64,000 nt of DNA from JAFGDI01 sp963667715 (lineage in GTDB: Bacteria; Planctomycetota; Phycisphaerae; Sedimentisphaerales; SM23-30), in the NCBI GenBank assembly GCA_963667715.1, contig OY763926.1, forward strand, positions 3,410,001-3,474,000, written 5' to 3'. The number at the start of each line of letters is the position of its first letter. The stretch's first letter is position 1. Below are positions 55,493 through 64,000 of the stretch, piece after piece. The translations under genes and the position numbers were made by a program. The notes under the pieces were generated by a model that saw only the letters and a list, made by a program, of their open reading frames with translations, had not been told where the DNA came from and made no database searches.

Positions 55493-57049
55493 CTAAGGCT
55501 TCAGACTAAAGGCCTTATTGTTAGCATTCAACCGAACATTATCAATTACCCAATCACCAACTTCGGTTTCAACAGATTTAAATGTACTGACTATTCGAAT
55601 GAAAATATTCTTACCTTGAAAAACATCTTCAGGCTTAACATCATTAATAACGACTTTATAGTCTATAAAATCCTTACCATCACTCAAGTTGAGTTCTTCT
55701 GCTTTTACAGTAGTACAAGACGCTATCACAAGTTCTTTTCCATTTCTGTAACACAGCTGTACTTGCATCTGGTCTCCTGCATCCGGCTCATTCCAGGCGG
55801 CAGCAGCCAAAGCAACCGTCAATTCATAAGACATACCAGCATTATACTTGCTGGCCAGTCCTAAAACAGCAGAAGTGCCGACATCGGTATTCAGCCAGGC
55901 AACCTGTTTACCATCACAATTAGCCAGATCAACCAGATTACTGTCAATATACCTGGCATTGCCACCTTGATGATTAAGTATATTCTCATCAGCAACACCA
56001 CAACAGCAAATACCTACAGAACCATTTATTTGCCAATCATCAATAACATATTCGGCGTTCAAACCAACATCAGGTCGTTCAAAAGAATGATTTGCAATTG
56101 CTATAGGTGCCGAATCGCCACGCCAGATCAAATTTTGCTGAGAATCTATCCCACGAACAAACAGACCATTATCACATTCAACCTTATCAACACGGCCTGT
56201 TGTATTATCAAGTTTAAGAGCTGAATCTTCAGTAACGTCAATATCTATTTTATTATCTCCGCTACCAGAGATAAGACAGGTCTTACCCTTGATAACATGT
56301 AATTCTACGCTGCCGTACAAAGTCTTTTGAACACCAAACTCAGTGCCAAGATCGATGATCCTTGCTCCGGCGGTGCTAACCTGGAACCCGTAAGCTTCCG
56401 GCGACACTTTAGCGAATACCCTGCCATAATTCAATTCTACCATATCACTTGCGAGTATCTGAAATTCAGCCGGGCCTTCAAATGTAACTACAGTACCATT
56501 CTCAAATTCAAGCTGAGCGATACCGTATTTCAGCCGGTATTTTTCACTTCCACTTATGAACCTATAGCCAGTGTCTATCTGATATTGATTTTTCACCCAC
56601 TTGGCACCCATCATATCTGTTAGTTCAGCAACCGGCACTCCATACTGGGAAGGCATACGGTAAACAAACAATAAAACCATCAAAACAGCGGCAATAGAGG
56701 TTAAAACAACATATACCCAGCTATTACTTCGTATTGGCGGCTGTGGTTTAGACTCTGGCTCTACCAGTGGAAGATCGCACTGCAACTCAATTGCCGGTGC
56801 ATTTCCTTCCAGATCAGCAAGAGACCGCAAATACTCTGGCGACAGATTTTCCGTATTGCCGGTGAGTAAAACATCTATTCGCCTATCCAAAACCACACTA
56901 TTTTTCATAAAGTCACGATAAAAATCAAGTGCTTCTGAAGAACCTTGCAGCTTCAAATTAAGCTCTGCTATTTTTTCATCTGAAATTGTTCCATCTACCA
57001 GCTCGATAATAAGCTGGCCTAGTTTCAGAGAATCTTTCTCATTTAACAT
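55493..57049 (-). CDS. FecR-type anti-sigma factor with a C-terminal shared domain
   Basis: 518 residues. The ATG overlaps the sigma stop as TGATG, and GGAGGG lies eight bases before it; a longer frame is not favoured. The cytoplasmic N-terminus (1-105) is the anti-sigma region with the LIIELVDGTISDEKIAEL motif. A single membrane helix lies at 111-130 and a FecR domain at about 160-262 (EFENGTVVTFEGPAEFQIL, GARIIDLGTEFGV). The C-terminal domain (316-508) is homologous to the PEP-CTERM protein and the CE2 N-terminus: GDQMQVQLCY and GDWVIDNVRLN are shared. It has an unusual CCC insertion at 348-350. It should hold the sigma factor until an envelope signal arrives. Confidence 0.9.
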   Translation of the reverse strand: MLNEKDSLKLGQLIIELVDGTISDEKIAELNLKLQGSSEALDFYRDFMKNSVVLDRRIDVLLTGNTENLSPEYLRSLADLEGNAPAIELQCDLPLVEPESKPQPPIRSNSWVYVVLTSIAAVLMVLLFVYRMPSQYGVPVAELTDMMGAKWVKNQYQIDTGYRFISGSEKYRLKYGIAQLEFENGTVVTFEGPAEFQILASDMVELNYGRVFAKVSPEAYGFQVSTAGARIIDLGTEFGVQKTLYGSVELHVIKGKTCLISGSGDNKIDIDVTEDSALKLDNTTGRVDKVECDNGLFVRGIDSQQNLIWRGDSAPIAIANHSFERPDVGLNAEYVIDDWQINGSVGICCCGVADENILNHQGGNARYIDSNLVDLANCDGKQVAWLNTDVGTSAVLGLASKYNAGMSYELTVALAAAAWNEPDAGDQMQVQLCYRNGKELVIASCTTVKAEELNLSDGKDFIDYKVVINDVKPEDVFQGKNIFIRIVSTFKSVETEVGDWVIDNVRLNANNKAFSLKP

Positions 57050-57582
57050 CAGCTGTGCCCTCCTGACATGCGGGCTTTGACACAACGATAAAGCAAGCTG
57101 TGGATGCGGGCCATAGTATGGTATATACCTGTTTTTGACCTGCCCAACAGTTCTGATATTTTCTTCATCGAATAATCTTGCTGATATCTCATTTGAAGTA
57201 TATTCCGGTCTGTTGCTTCAAGTTTGTTAAAACATTTCTGAAGAGCACTGGCACGCTCAGAGAACTGTTCATCCTCACGAATTTCCAATTCTGCTATTCT
57301 CTCGTAAATATCGCTATTCAATAATGGTCGAACCCGGGAATTACGTTTCAGAAAATTTAATGCTTTATTACGGGCAATAGTCATCGCCCAGGCCCGAAAA
57401 TTCGTCCCCTGCTCATATTGATCAAATCTTTCAAGCATAGTTGCGGCGGTATCCTGAAGCAGATCTTCAGCATCCGCTTCATTATGTACTAACATAAAAA
57501 GAATACTGAAAATACTATTCTGACACTGACCGTAAAGCCTGAAAAATTCTCTATTCCTGGAATTGTGTACTTCTTCGCTCAT
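57049..57582 (-). CDS. ECF sigma factor, planctomycete SigK-like group
   Basis: 177 residues. Region 2 contains FRLYGQCQNSIFSILFMLVH, EADAEDLLQDTAATMLERF and FRAWAMTIARNKALNFL. Region 4 contains LEATDRNILQMRYQQDYSMKKISELLGRSKTGIYHTMARI. The sequence matches the sigma-70 subgroup common in Planctomycetes and Verrucomicrobia that pairs with FecR-like anti-sigma proteins. The FecR gene begins inside its stop codon, confirming functional pairing. The downstream PEP-CTERM and CE2 genes are candidate targets or operon members. Confidence 0.93.
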   Translation of the reverse strand: MSEEVHNSRNREFFRLYGQCQNSIFSILFMLVHNEADAEDLLQDTAATMLERFDQYEQGTNFRAWAMTIARNKALNFLKRNSRVRPLLNSDIYERIAELEIREDEQFSERASALQKCFNKLEATDRNILQMRYQQDYSMKKISELLGRSKTGIYHTMARIHSLLYRCVKARMSGGHS

Positions 57583-57828
57583 ATCGTTTGTGTAATAATG
57601 TTATACATAGATTAAACAATCAGACATGCCTTTTTTGACTTAAAAAATCTAATAATTTACAAATTTTTAATGCTGCCATAAAACAGTAGAATAAATGCAA
57701 ACAATACGAAGATAGAAACAGGAGCCTTTACAGCTAAATATCTAGCTATAGGATTTGTAAATCACCTGTAAATAGACAATTATAACTAACTGACAATTTG
57801 ATAAGCTTAATAACCGGAAATAACTCAG

Positions 57829-59235
57829 TTAATCTTCCGGCCTTTCACCTGCCGGAGCCATTTTAACTATTCTGGGGTCAAATCGAGCTATTATTTCAAC
57901 CAGATCTGATTGAGCGGCCATAACTTCTTCAATTGGCTTATACGACATTGGTACTTCGTCAAGGCCGGCAGATATAAGCGTCACTCCTTTATCGGCAAGA
58001 AACTTCTTAGCATCACGCCAGTTTAATGTATCTTTTGCCTTCTTCCTGGACATTTGACGACCAGCACCATGAGATGCAGAGTTTATTGAATCTTCCACTC
58101 CCTTACCTCGAACCAGAAAGCCGGGAGTTGCCATGGAACCGGGTATAACTCCGATTACTCCATTGCCAGCAGGAGTAGCTCCTTTTCTATGAACAATAAC
58201 ATCCTTACCAGCATAGGTTTCACGCCATGCAAAATTATGATGGTTTTCAACGTCCAACAAAACTTCAGCTTTAAGATTTCTGGCAATATGCTCATGTATC
58301 AGCTGATGATTAGCCGCTGCATATTCTCCCATTAATTCCATAGCCTGCCAGTATTTCTGCCCCAGCTCACTATCAAGATCTAGCCAGGCAAGATGTACAA
58401 GCTCCTTTGGCAATTCACGATGCTGTTTCATTGCCTGTTGACTATAATATGTGGCGATCTCATTACCAGCTCCCCTGCTACCGCTATGGCTCAATAAGGC
58501 CAGGTACGTTCCAGCTGCAAGCCCCAGATCATTTCCCTCAAGGGTCAATGTACCAAATTCAACAAAATGGTTTCCACTTCCGCTAGTTCCTAACTGACTC
58601 CAGGCTTTATCTTTAAGCCCAGCAACAATACTTGAAAACGACCAGTCTTTATCCATAACTTCATGTTTTCGACGTTTACGAAATGTAGCCCCTACCCCAA
58701 ACCGAGCTTCAGACTCTATCGCATCTATAAGTGTATTTTTCTGTTCAGCTATCGCCGTAACGGGAATGTCAAGCACTGTCATTTTCATACGGCAAGCAAT
58801 ATCAACACCAACCGCATACGGTATCACCGCATTTTCCGTAGCCAAAACTCCGCCAATAGGCAAGCCGTAACCAACATGAGCATCCGGCATAAGTGCTGCC
58901 CGTACTGAGATCGGTAATTTACAGGAATTTTCGATTTGCTCAATTGCCAGCGAATCAATATTACTCCCCCATTTCCGATATGACGCCGGAGACTGACGCG
59001 GAGAATAATTTAGCTGACATGTTTTCTGTTTAATAAAAGCTTCTGCCGCTACTTTGAAATAAGCATCATCTAATAATAACTGGGGAGTCTCTGCCAAAGC
59101 CTTGATCTTTTCAACCAGACACTCTTTAGACACCTTAACGGAGCTATCAGATACGAGCTGCTTAACTGCCTGTAAAGCCAGAGTAGCAACTTCCCCCTTT
59201 GGCACTCCCAGATTTATTATTTCTCGCTTTTTCAT
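57829..59235 (-). CDS. rtcB: RtcB family RNA-splicing ligase
   Basis: 468 residues from the ATG at 59235, just after GGGGAAA; an upstream TTG at 59244 is less likely. RtcB motifs are present: MPDAHVGYGLPIGGV, AVGVDIACRM with the metal-binding Asp and Cys, GTSGSGNHFVEFG, LSHSGSRGAGNEI, and SASHGAGRQMSR with the guanylylated histidine. It joins RNA 2',3'-cyclic phosphate or 3'-phosphate ends to 5'-OH ends using GTP and Mn2+, for RNA repair. The gene is 20 bases downstream of an acyltransferase gene on the same strand. No archease or RtcA gene is adjacent. Confidence 0.95.
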   Translation of the reverse strand: MKKREIINLGVPKGEVATLALQAVKQLVSDSSVKVSKECLVEKIKALAETPQLLLDDAYFKVAAEAFIKQKTCQLNYSPRQSPASYRKWGSNIDSLAIEQIENSCKLPISVRAALMPDAHVGYGLPIGGVLATENAVIPYAVGVDIACRMKMTVLDIPVTAIAEQKNTLIDAIESEARFGVGATFRKRRKHEVMDKDWSFSSIVAGLKDKAWSQLGTSGSGNHFVEFGTLTLEGNDLGLAAGTYLALLSHSGSRGAGNEIATYYSQQAMKQHRELPKELVHLAWLDLDSELGQKYWQAMELMGEYAAANHQLIHEHIARNLKAEVLLDVENHHNFAWRETYAGKDVIVHRKGATPAGNGVIGVIPGSMATPGFLVRGKGVEDSINSASHGAGRQMSRKKAKDTLNWRDAKKFLADKGVTLISAGLDEVPMSYKPIEEVMAAQSDLVEIIARFDPRIVKMAPAGERPED

Positions 59236-59255
59236 TTTCCCCAAGCCACAGCCGG

Positions 59256-60185
59256 TTATTTCCTTTCACTTCTAGGTCTGGACTTCCACCGACGATGCAC
59301 CCACCAATACTGCTCAGGTGCTTCCCTGACAAACTCTTCTATTGCAGAGGTATATTCAGAAGTTATCCAAAGCAGCGGATTTTCCTGCTCTTTCCACTGT
59401 TCTGGATGAATTATACGATTAACCGAAACTTTGAATTTATATTTATTATCTATTCGACGACAGTAACCAACAATTACCGGCAGATCAAACTGCATTGCCA
59501 AAAGTGCAATACTTTTATATGTACTGGCTTTTCGACCAAAGAAATCGACAAAAGCACCTTTTTTGCCTGCATCCTGATCCGCTATAAAGCCCAACAATGA
59601 ACCCTGATCAAGGATCTGGACCATATCTTCGGTCGCACCTTTTTTATCAACTATTTTCTGACCGTGCTTTTCACGCACTCCCATAAGATAGCGATTTATG
59701 TGAGGATTATCAATTGGGCGTGCCACACTATAACTTTCAAGACCAAAGATAGCCAGAGCATAGCCAAGTACCTCAAAGTTACCATAATGGCCAGTTACCA
59801 GAATCGCACCTTTACCATCTAAAATAACTTTAAGAGCTTCACTCATATCATCAAGCTCTATATAATTACGCCATGATTCTGCAGTTAGGTACTTACCTGT
59901 CTTGAGCACATCAAAGGCAAGCATAACAATATGCTCCATGGCTGATTTCGCTGTCGCCTCAATCCAGGCATCATCTTTATCTGGGAAACTGGCACGCAAG
60001 TTTTCCCGGGCTCTTATTTTCCCTCGGGAATAAATATTATACAGCCCGCCACCCAGCCATTTTGCTAATGCTGTTGACCTGTCTGGCGACATAAGGTTTA
60101 TATAGAATGCAGCCTGCCTTAAAACCAGGTATAGTAAAAAGTCAGCAATAGGATGTTTTTTCTTTTTCTTCTTTTTTTTGGCCAT
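59256..60185 (-). CDS. Lipid A biosynthesis-type acyltransferase (LpxL/HtrB family)
   Basis: 309 residues. The N-terminus is a run of eight Lys (residues 3-10) followed by a hydrophobic stretch, consistent with a membrane-surface protein. The family active site HYGNFE gives the H-x4-E pair His133 and Glu138. Further marks are FIADQDAGKKGAFVDFFGRKAS and WVHRRWKSRPR near the end. Such enzymes add a secondary acyl chain to Kdo2-lipid IVA in Gram-negative outer membranes. The gene is co-directional with rtcB, 20 bases upstream of it, and divergent from a DUF2752 gene. Confidence 0.87.
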   Translation of the reverse strand: MAKKKKKKKKHPIADFLLYLVLRQAAFYINLMSPDRSTALAKWLGGGLYNIYSRGKIRARENLRASFPDKDDAWIEATAKSAMEHIVMLAFDVLKTGKYLTAESWRNYIELDDMSEALKVILDGKGAILVTGHYGNFEVLGYALAIFGLESYSVARPIDNPHINRYLMGVREKHGQKIVDKKGATEDMVQILDQGSLLGFIADQDAGKKGAFVDFFGRKASTYKSIALLAMQFDLPVIVGYCRRIDNKYKFKVSVNRIIHPEQWKEQENPLLWITSEYTSAIEEFVREAPEQYWWVHRRWKSRPRSERK

Positions 60186-60342
60186 AAGTAGTTCTATCTA
60201 AGTGGATTATATAGCAATCCATAATCAGTTAATTATATCTGTTTCGGGGTAGTATTTTAACATAAACGGTGGCTATTTGAAGTAAAAACCATGTTATGCA
60301 ATATTTTTGCATAAAGCCTGAAAAAGGATTATAATACGATCT

Positions 60343-60828
60343 TTGAATAAGAATAATGATCAAAAAATAGATTCGCCCGGGCATAATAGCTGGGAAAAGG
60401 CTTCTGGCAAAACCCGGCTAATAACCGCTGTTATTGCTGTTGTATTGTGGGCTGTTGTTATTGCAAGCTGGTACATTGTGCCGTCAGAACAAGGCTATGG
60501 CAGCCACACTCAACTGAGGATACCAAAATGCAGCTGGATAGTTGAAAAAGACTGTCCTTGCCCAACCTGTGGTATGACAACAGCTTATAGCTTGGCTGCT
60601 CATGGCAGAGTAATAAAATCATTTATAACTCAGCCTGCAGGATGCATATTTGCCCTATGTCATTTTGCACTAACTGGCCTGCTAAGCTACATAAGTATAA
60701 CAGGCAGATATCCTTATTATTTTACTGCAATAGTAAATTATTATGCCTACCGAATTCTTTTTACAATAATAGCAATAACCCTGCTTGGCTGGGGGTGGAC
60801 TTGGCTAAGGTACAAAGGCCATATTTAA
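60343..60828 (+). CDS. DUF2752 family membrane protein
   Basis: 161 residues. The start is TTG at 60343, since no in-frame ATG precedes the conserved part; AAGGA lies 15 bases upstream, which is long. Helix 1 is at about 26-45. The DUF2752 hallmark CPTCGMTTAYSLAAHG is at 73-88, with a cysteine pair Cys73 and Cys76. Two further helices lie near 102-118 and 128-154. The family is of unknown function and is often found in Gram-negative envelopes. Its last codons are 15 bases upstream of a lipoprotein gene, so they are co-transcribed. Confidence 0.82.
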   Translation: MNKNNDQKIDSPGHNSWEKASGKTRLITAVIAVVLWAVVIASWYIVPSEQGYGSHTQLRIPKCSWIVEKDCPCPTCGMTTAYSLAAHGRVIKSFITQPAGCIFALCHFALTGLLSYISITGRYPYYFTAIVNYYAYRILFTIIAITLLGWGWTWLRYKGHI

Positions 60829-60842
60829 CAAGGACAATTCAC

Positions 60843-61511
60843 ATGAAAATCAGTTCCCCAACAACCAGGAACATAAGAAAAACAACCGTTATTTCTATAT
60901 TCCTCTTTCTAGCTTTAATTACTGTCAGCGGCTGTAATTACCTGGGATACGGTAGTTATGTTCTGTTTGGCAGCAGTGATAAAAAAGTAAAAGCTCAGTA
61001 TAACGGGCTGGAAAACCAAAAGACCCTTATTCTGCTTAACACACAAGCCGGAATGGAATACAGCTATCCTCAGTCGAGGATCAATCTTATCCTTGCATGC
61101 CAGCAGATATTAAAGGCAAATGTAGAAAATATTTCATTCTGTAACCATGAAATGGTAGAAGATTTTATTCTGAGAGAGCTCGACTGGATCAGTCTGCCTA
61201 CTGACGTTATCGCCAAAAAATTCGGTGCAAAACGTGTTATCTATGTTGATATGTACGAATTCACCCTGCAGGATTCAGATAGTGTAGGTATTTATCAAGG
61301 GCAGGTTAGTGCCGAAGTTAAGGTATACGAAGTTGACAGTCAAACACCTAACAAACCGGTATTAAATTACTATTTTGACCTCAAATATCCGGAGAATCAC
61401 CCGGTATCAGCCTCTGCTGAGACAAAATATCTCATTCTTTCTGGCACATTGAAGCAGACGTCATTTGAAATATGTAAACATTTCTTCGACTATTCTGAAA
61501 AACAGAAATAA
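60843..61511 (+). CDS. Lipoprotein of unknown function (related to the next gene)
   Basis: 222 residues from the ATG at 60843 (AAGGA eight bases upstream); the frame extends much further up but overlaps the DUF2752 gene. The lipobox VSGC gives lipidated Cys31. The mature part has a mixed alpha/beta fold: KTLILLNTQAG, FGAKRVIYVDMYEFTLQDSD, GQVSAEVKVYEVDSQ. This arrangement recurs in the next lipoprotein (LDVDLVIKIEVERFSIDFKD, GQVLCFLSVLDAT), showing distant paralogy. The general shape recalls CsgG/LPP20-type or other envelope-lipoprotein families, but no precise family is recognised. Confidence 0.75.
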   Translation: MKISSPTTRNIRKTTVISIFLFLALITVSGCNYLGYGSYVLFGSSDKKVKAQYNGLENQKTLILLNTQAGMEYSYPQSRINLILACQQILKANVENISFCNHEMVEDFILRELDWISLPTDVIAKKFGAKRVIYVDMYEFTLQDSDSVGIYQGQVSAEVKVYEVDSQTPNKPVLNYYFDLKYPENHPVSASAETKYLILSGTLKQTSFEICKHFFDYSEKQK

Positions 61512-61560
61512 AAGTTGAAGTAGAATTATTATCAGTAACACCTAATATTTAGAAAAAGTG

Positions 61561-62172
61561 ATGAAGAAATATATTTGCCTATTATTATTGTCTACCCTTG
61601 CCTGCATTGGTGGATGCGGCCCGGTCTTAGGATTAGTCGCCGACGCGTTCCCAAAATCAAACGTTCCGGCACAATACGAAACAACTGGTAAAAAAGTTGC
61701 TGTATATGTATCATCATCTGGTAATACCGAACCAGGGCCAGTCTTTAAAAGGGAACTGACCAACCGCATGAACTCTACCCTGCTGGCTAATAATGCCGCA
61801 AGTTCGACAGTTGACTATAGCGATATAAGTAACCTCAAATTAAACACTTTGGGTATTGTAACCGCAGAAACTATTGGCGAAAAGCTAGATGTAGATCTGG
61901 TAATTAAAATTGAAGTTGAGCGTTTTTCTATCGACTTTAAGGATACCGACAAAATGTCGCCTGGCCAGGTGCTTTGTTTCCTTTCTGTTCTTGATGCTAC
62001 CAACGGAAGACGTCTATGGCCAACAGAACAGCTACATAAAACAATATCAGTCAGCAGCAGTCTGGATCACGACTCGCAAGTAAGACTTACAAACAGCCTA
62101 ATACAGCGAAATCTGGCAGAACAAGCCGCTATAACTATCTCAGAACTTTTTTATAAACATAAAGCAAAATAG
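61561..62172 (+). CDS. Lipoprotein of unknown function, paralogue of the upstream gene
   Basis: 203 residues from ATG 61561 (GTG at 61558 also possible). The lipobox IGGC gives lipidated Cys19. The mature protein begins with a low-complexity spacer and then KKVAVYVSSSGNTEPGPVF and two beta-alpha units. It matches the upstream lipoprotein in order of secondary structure and in the D-h-h-I/V-x-V-D/E pattern of the central strand. It lies 49 bases after that gene, so the three genes DUF2752-lipoprotein-lipoprotein form one operon. Its SD is weak. No function is assigned. Confidence 0.74.
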   Translation: MKKYICLLLLSTLACIGGCGPVLGLVADAFPKSNVPAQYETTGKKVAVYVSSSGNTEPGPVFKRELTNRMNSTLLANNAASSTVDYSDISNLKLNTLGIVTAETIGEKLDVDLVIKIEVERFSIDFKDTDKMSPGQVLCFLSVLDATNGRRLWPTEQLHKTISVSSSLDHDSQVRLTNSLIQRNLAEQAAITISELFYKHKAK

Positions 62173-62551
62173 CGTATTATAGGACGTCTTGGGAAGCTCT
62201 CTTTAATAGTTTAATTAACATTATCGCCCCTTGGACTACATAATAGATTATTTATTATAAAATCATTTCAGAAAACTATGTCTCACATCGCAATAAAACT
62301 TATCACACCATCCATGCAAAATAAGCAATAAGCACCTGTAACACAAGCACTTAAAAAACAAATCAGTAAGACTATACTATTATCAAAAGGCTCTAATAAA
62401 CACATGATGAATATCCCTTCATAAGGCAATTGCTATATGAAACATTATTAACATCAAGTTACCAAAAAAGCATTCCGATAGCAACTGTAGTAGAGACTAA
62501 ATCTATGTTCATACAGAACATAAACCAAAACAGAACTACAGGTGCAAGGAA
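62173..62551. other. AT-rich intergenic region upstream of the MCP gene
   Basis: 379 bases without coding potential. It should hold the promoter of the chemoreceptor; CAGGTG near 62539 is the likely ribosome binding site seven bases before the ATG. No repeat or RNA gene was recognised. Confidence 0.4.
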
Positions 62552-64000
62552 ATGAAAAGAAGAAATAAGATCCAATATCACTTTATTATACCGATATTCT
62601 TTTGTATTAGCATGTCAATGGTGATCGTATTTGTATACGTTTACCATCTAATAACATCACATAATAAACAACTAATTCAGAACAATATATCAAACATTAC
62701 TAACTCAATTGCAAAATCACAAAAAGAGATAGAAAACTATTGCCTTTCTCATGCATCACTATTTAGTCGTTCTCCGGAAGTTCAGAAGGCATACGAAATT
62801 GCACTATCTGGTAATATAAATGACGGTAGTGACCCTAAGGCAGAAGAAGCCCGTAAAATTCTGGCGGCATATTTCAATCCCATAGCAAACAGCTATCAGG
62901 ACTTAACTGACGGGAAAAGATATGGCCTTCATTTCCATCTACCATCTGGCAGAAGCCTACTGAGAGTATGGAAACGGTTAAATCAAAACCAATCAGATGA
63001 CATCTCAGGTTTCAGAGAAACTGTTAAAACTATCAGCAACGAACATAAAGTAATTAAAGGCATAGAAATAGGCAGAGGCGGTTTTGCTATACGTGCTCTG
63101 GTACCAGTAATCAACAGTACGGGAGCATATCTTGGTTCTGTTGAAATGCTCTCTGACTATCTGCCACTTATCAATAATGCTATAAATAGCGAGATCGATA
63201 ATCTAACAGTACTTATGAACAGGGATAAACTTTCTATTGCTACAAGTTTAGCAAACACAGAAAAACACCCTATAATCAATAACGATTATGTTCTGGTCGC
63301 TACTACTGCAAAACAGTTTAAGCCGGAAGCATTTGCTAATAAAGCTTTTATTGACAGCTGTAAATCAGGTCAAACTGAAATTGAACATAACAACCAATAC
63401 CTGACAGGCATCCCCGTCAAAGACTATAAAGATAAACAAATCGGAATTATTATATATAGTCAGGATATCAGCTCATATAATAAGGCTCTGACAACTAGTC
63501 AGATATACATCATAGCTGGTGCACTATTTTTATACGTATTGTTGTTACTGGTAATATATAAAGTAACCTTAAAGATCACAAAACCACTTAACGAAATTAT
63601 TGACGGGCTTAACAATATAACCAACAACGTCACACTTTCAGCAGAACAAGTTTCAAATGCCGCCAAATCACTGGCTGACATGTCAGTTCAGCAAGCGGCG
63701 AGTATAGAAGAAATATCAGCAGCAACCGAAGAACTGACAACAATGACAAATGAAAATGCTGAAAATGCCAATAATGCCAATAACTATTCAAGTGGCGCAA
63801 AAGGCAAAACTGGCCATGGTGTCTCTGCTATGCAAAAGATGAATGATGTTATTATTAAAATTGAAGCATCTTCACATGAAACAGCAAGGGTTGTAAATGT
63901 GATTAACGAAATTGCATTTCAGACTAATCTGCTAGCATTAAATGCCGCAGTTGAAGCAGCCAGAGCTGGCGAAGCAGGTAAAGGTTTTGCCGTCGTTGCC
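62552..64000 (+). CDS. Methyl-accepting chemotaxis protein, 3' truncated by window edge
   Basis: 483 codons are visible, open to the last base. Membrane helix 1 (about 9-31) precedes an extracellular sensor (32-315) with EIGRGGFAIRALVPVINSTG and GSVEM, features of dCache_3-type ligand-binding domains. Membrane helix 2 is at about 316-340. A HAMP-like stretch is followed by a cytoplasmic coiled coil. The conserved hairpin INEIAFQTNLLALNAAVEAA and RAGEAGKGFAVVA sits at the window end (about 448-483), with the canonical CheA/CheW-contacting residues, in contrast to the divergent tip of the Amt fusion at 42386-44296. Ligand unknown. Partial at the right edge, so methylation and C-terminal pentapeptide sites cannot be judged. 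Confidence 0.9.
   Translation, partial: MKRRNKIQYHFIIPIFFCISMSMVIVFVYVYHLITSHNKQLIQNNISNITNSIAKSQKEIENYCLSHASLFSRSPEVQKAYEIALSGNINDGSDPKAEEARKILAAYFNPIANSYQDLTDGKRYGLHFHLPSGRSLLRVWKRLNQNQSDDISGFRETVKTISNEHKVIKGIEIGRGGFAIRALVPVINSTGAYLGSVEMLSDYLPLINNAINSEIDNLTVLMNRDKLSIATSLANTEKHPIINNDYVLVATTAKQFKPEAFANKAFIDSCKSGQTEIEHNNQYLTGIPVKDYKDKQIGIIIYSQDISSYNKALTTSQIYIIAGALFLYVLLLLVIYKVTLKITKPLNEIIDGLNNITNNVTLSAEQVSNAAKSLADMSVQQAASIEEISAATEELTTMTNENAENANNANNYSSGAKGKTGHGVSAMQKMNDVIIKIEASSHETARVVNVINEIAFQTNLLALNAAVEAARAGEAGKGFAVVA

Noticed and set aside
60642..60842. Longer N-terminus for the first lipoprotein
   Set aside because: It overlaps the DUF2752 gene almost completely, while the ATG at 60843 has an SD and is followed by a signal peptide with lipobox.
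1..64000. CRISPR arrays, insertion sequences, prophage or defence systems
   Set aside because: No regularly spaced repeats, transposase motifs, integrase genes or known defence proteins were seen on either strand.

Overview
The window reads as a chromosomal segment of a Gram-negative, saccharolytic bacterium of the Planctomycetota, most likely class Phycisphaerae (Sedimentisphaerales-like). This is inferred from gene content: dockerin-like D-x-N-x-D-C repeats in three secreted proteins, LamG and lamin-tail domain proteins, a PEP-CTERM protein beside an ECF sigma/FecR pair, a DUF1573 lipoprotein, multihaem UshA-like proteins and many secreted glycosidases. No rRNA, CRISPR array, phage or insertion sequence was found. 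Both window edges cut genes: a tricorn-like protease on the left and a chemoreceptor on the right.

Bases 1-15.3 kb are mostly housekeeping. They hold the tricorn-type S41 protease, tRNA-Thr(UGU) with a clear promoter, an unknown membrane protein, and a tightly coupled polyamine operon (speD-speE-second SpeD-like gene). Then come an AhpD-like protein, a DUF6485 protein, two HAD phosphatases, aspS, threonine aldolase, DAHP synthase and UDP-glucose dehydrogenase.

Bases 15.7-29.3 kb carry secreted carbohydrate-active enzymes: a GH106-type rhamnosidase, two paralogous sialate O-acetylesterases and a GH43-type enzyme. Between them sit a divergent PNPOx-like/Rrf2 pair and a DinB-like protein. A DUF1573 lipoprotein and a cytochrome with atypical haem motifs follow.

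Bases 29.3-42.4 kb look like a fructan/beta-glucoside utilisation region. Minus-strand genes encode a circularly permuted GH3, a GH32 and a LamG/Ig/dockerin-like protein. Divergent plus-strand genes encode a PfkB fructokinase, an MFS sugar porter and an AraR-like GntR/LacI regulator. Candidate operators include an AraR-box-like palindrome.

Bases 42.4-51 kb contain an ammonium transporter fused to a HAMP and chemoreceptor signalling module, then a 2124-residue secreted LTD/CotH/beta-helix protein. At 51.3 kb is a siroheme-synthase-type dehydrogenase.

Bases 52-57.6 kb hold an ECF sigma factor, a FecR-type anti-sigma factor, a PEP-CTERM protein and a CE2-type esterase. The last three share one homologous extracellular domain, suggesting a dedicated surface-regulation system. 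The remainder contains rtcB, a lipid A-type acyltransferase, a DUF2752 protein, two related lipoproteins and the truncated methyl-accepting chemotaxis protein.
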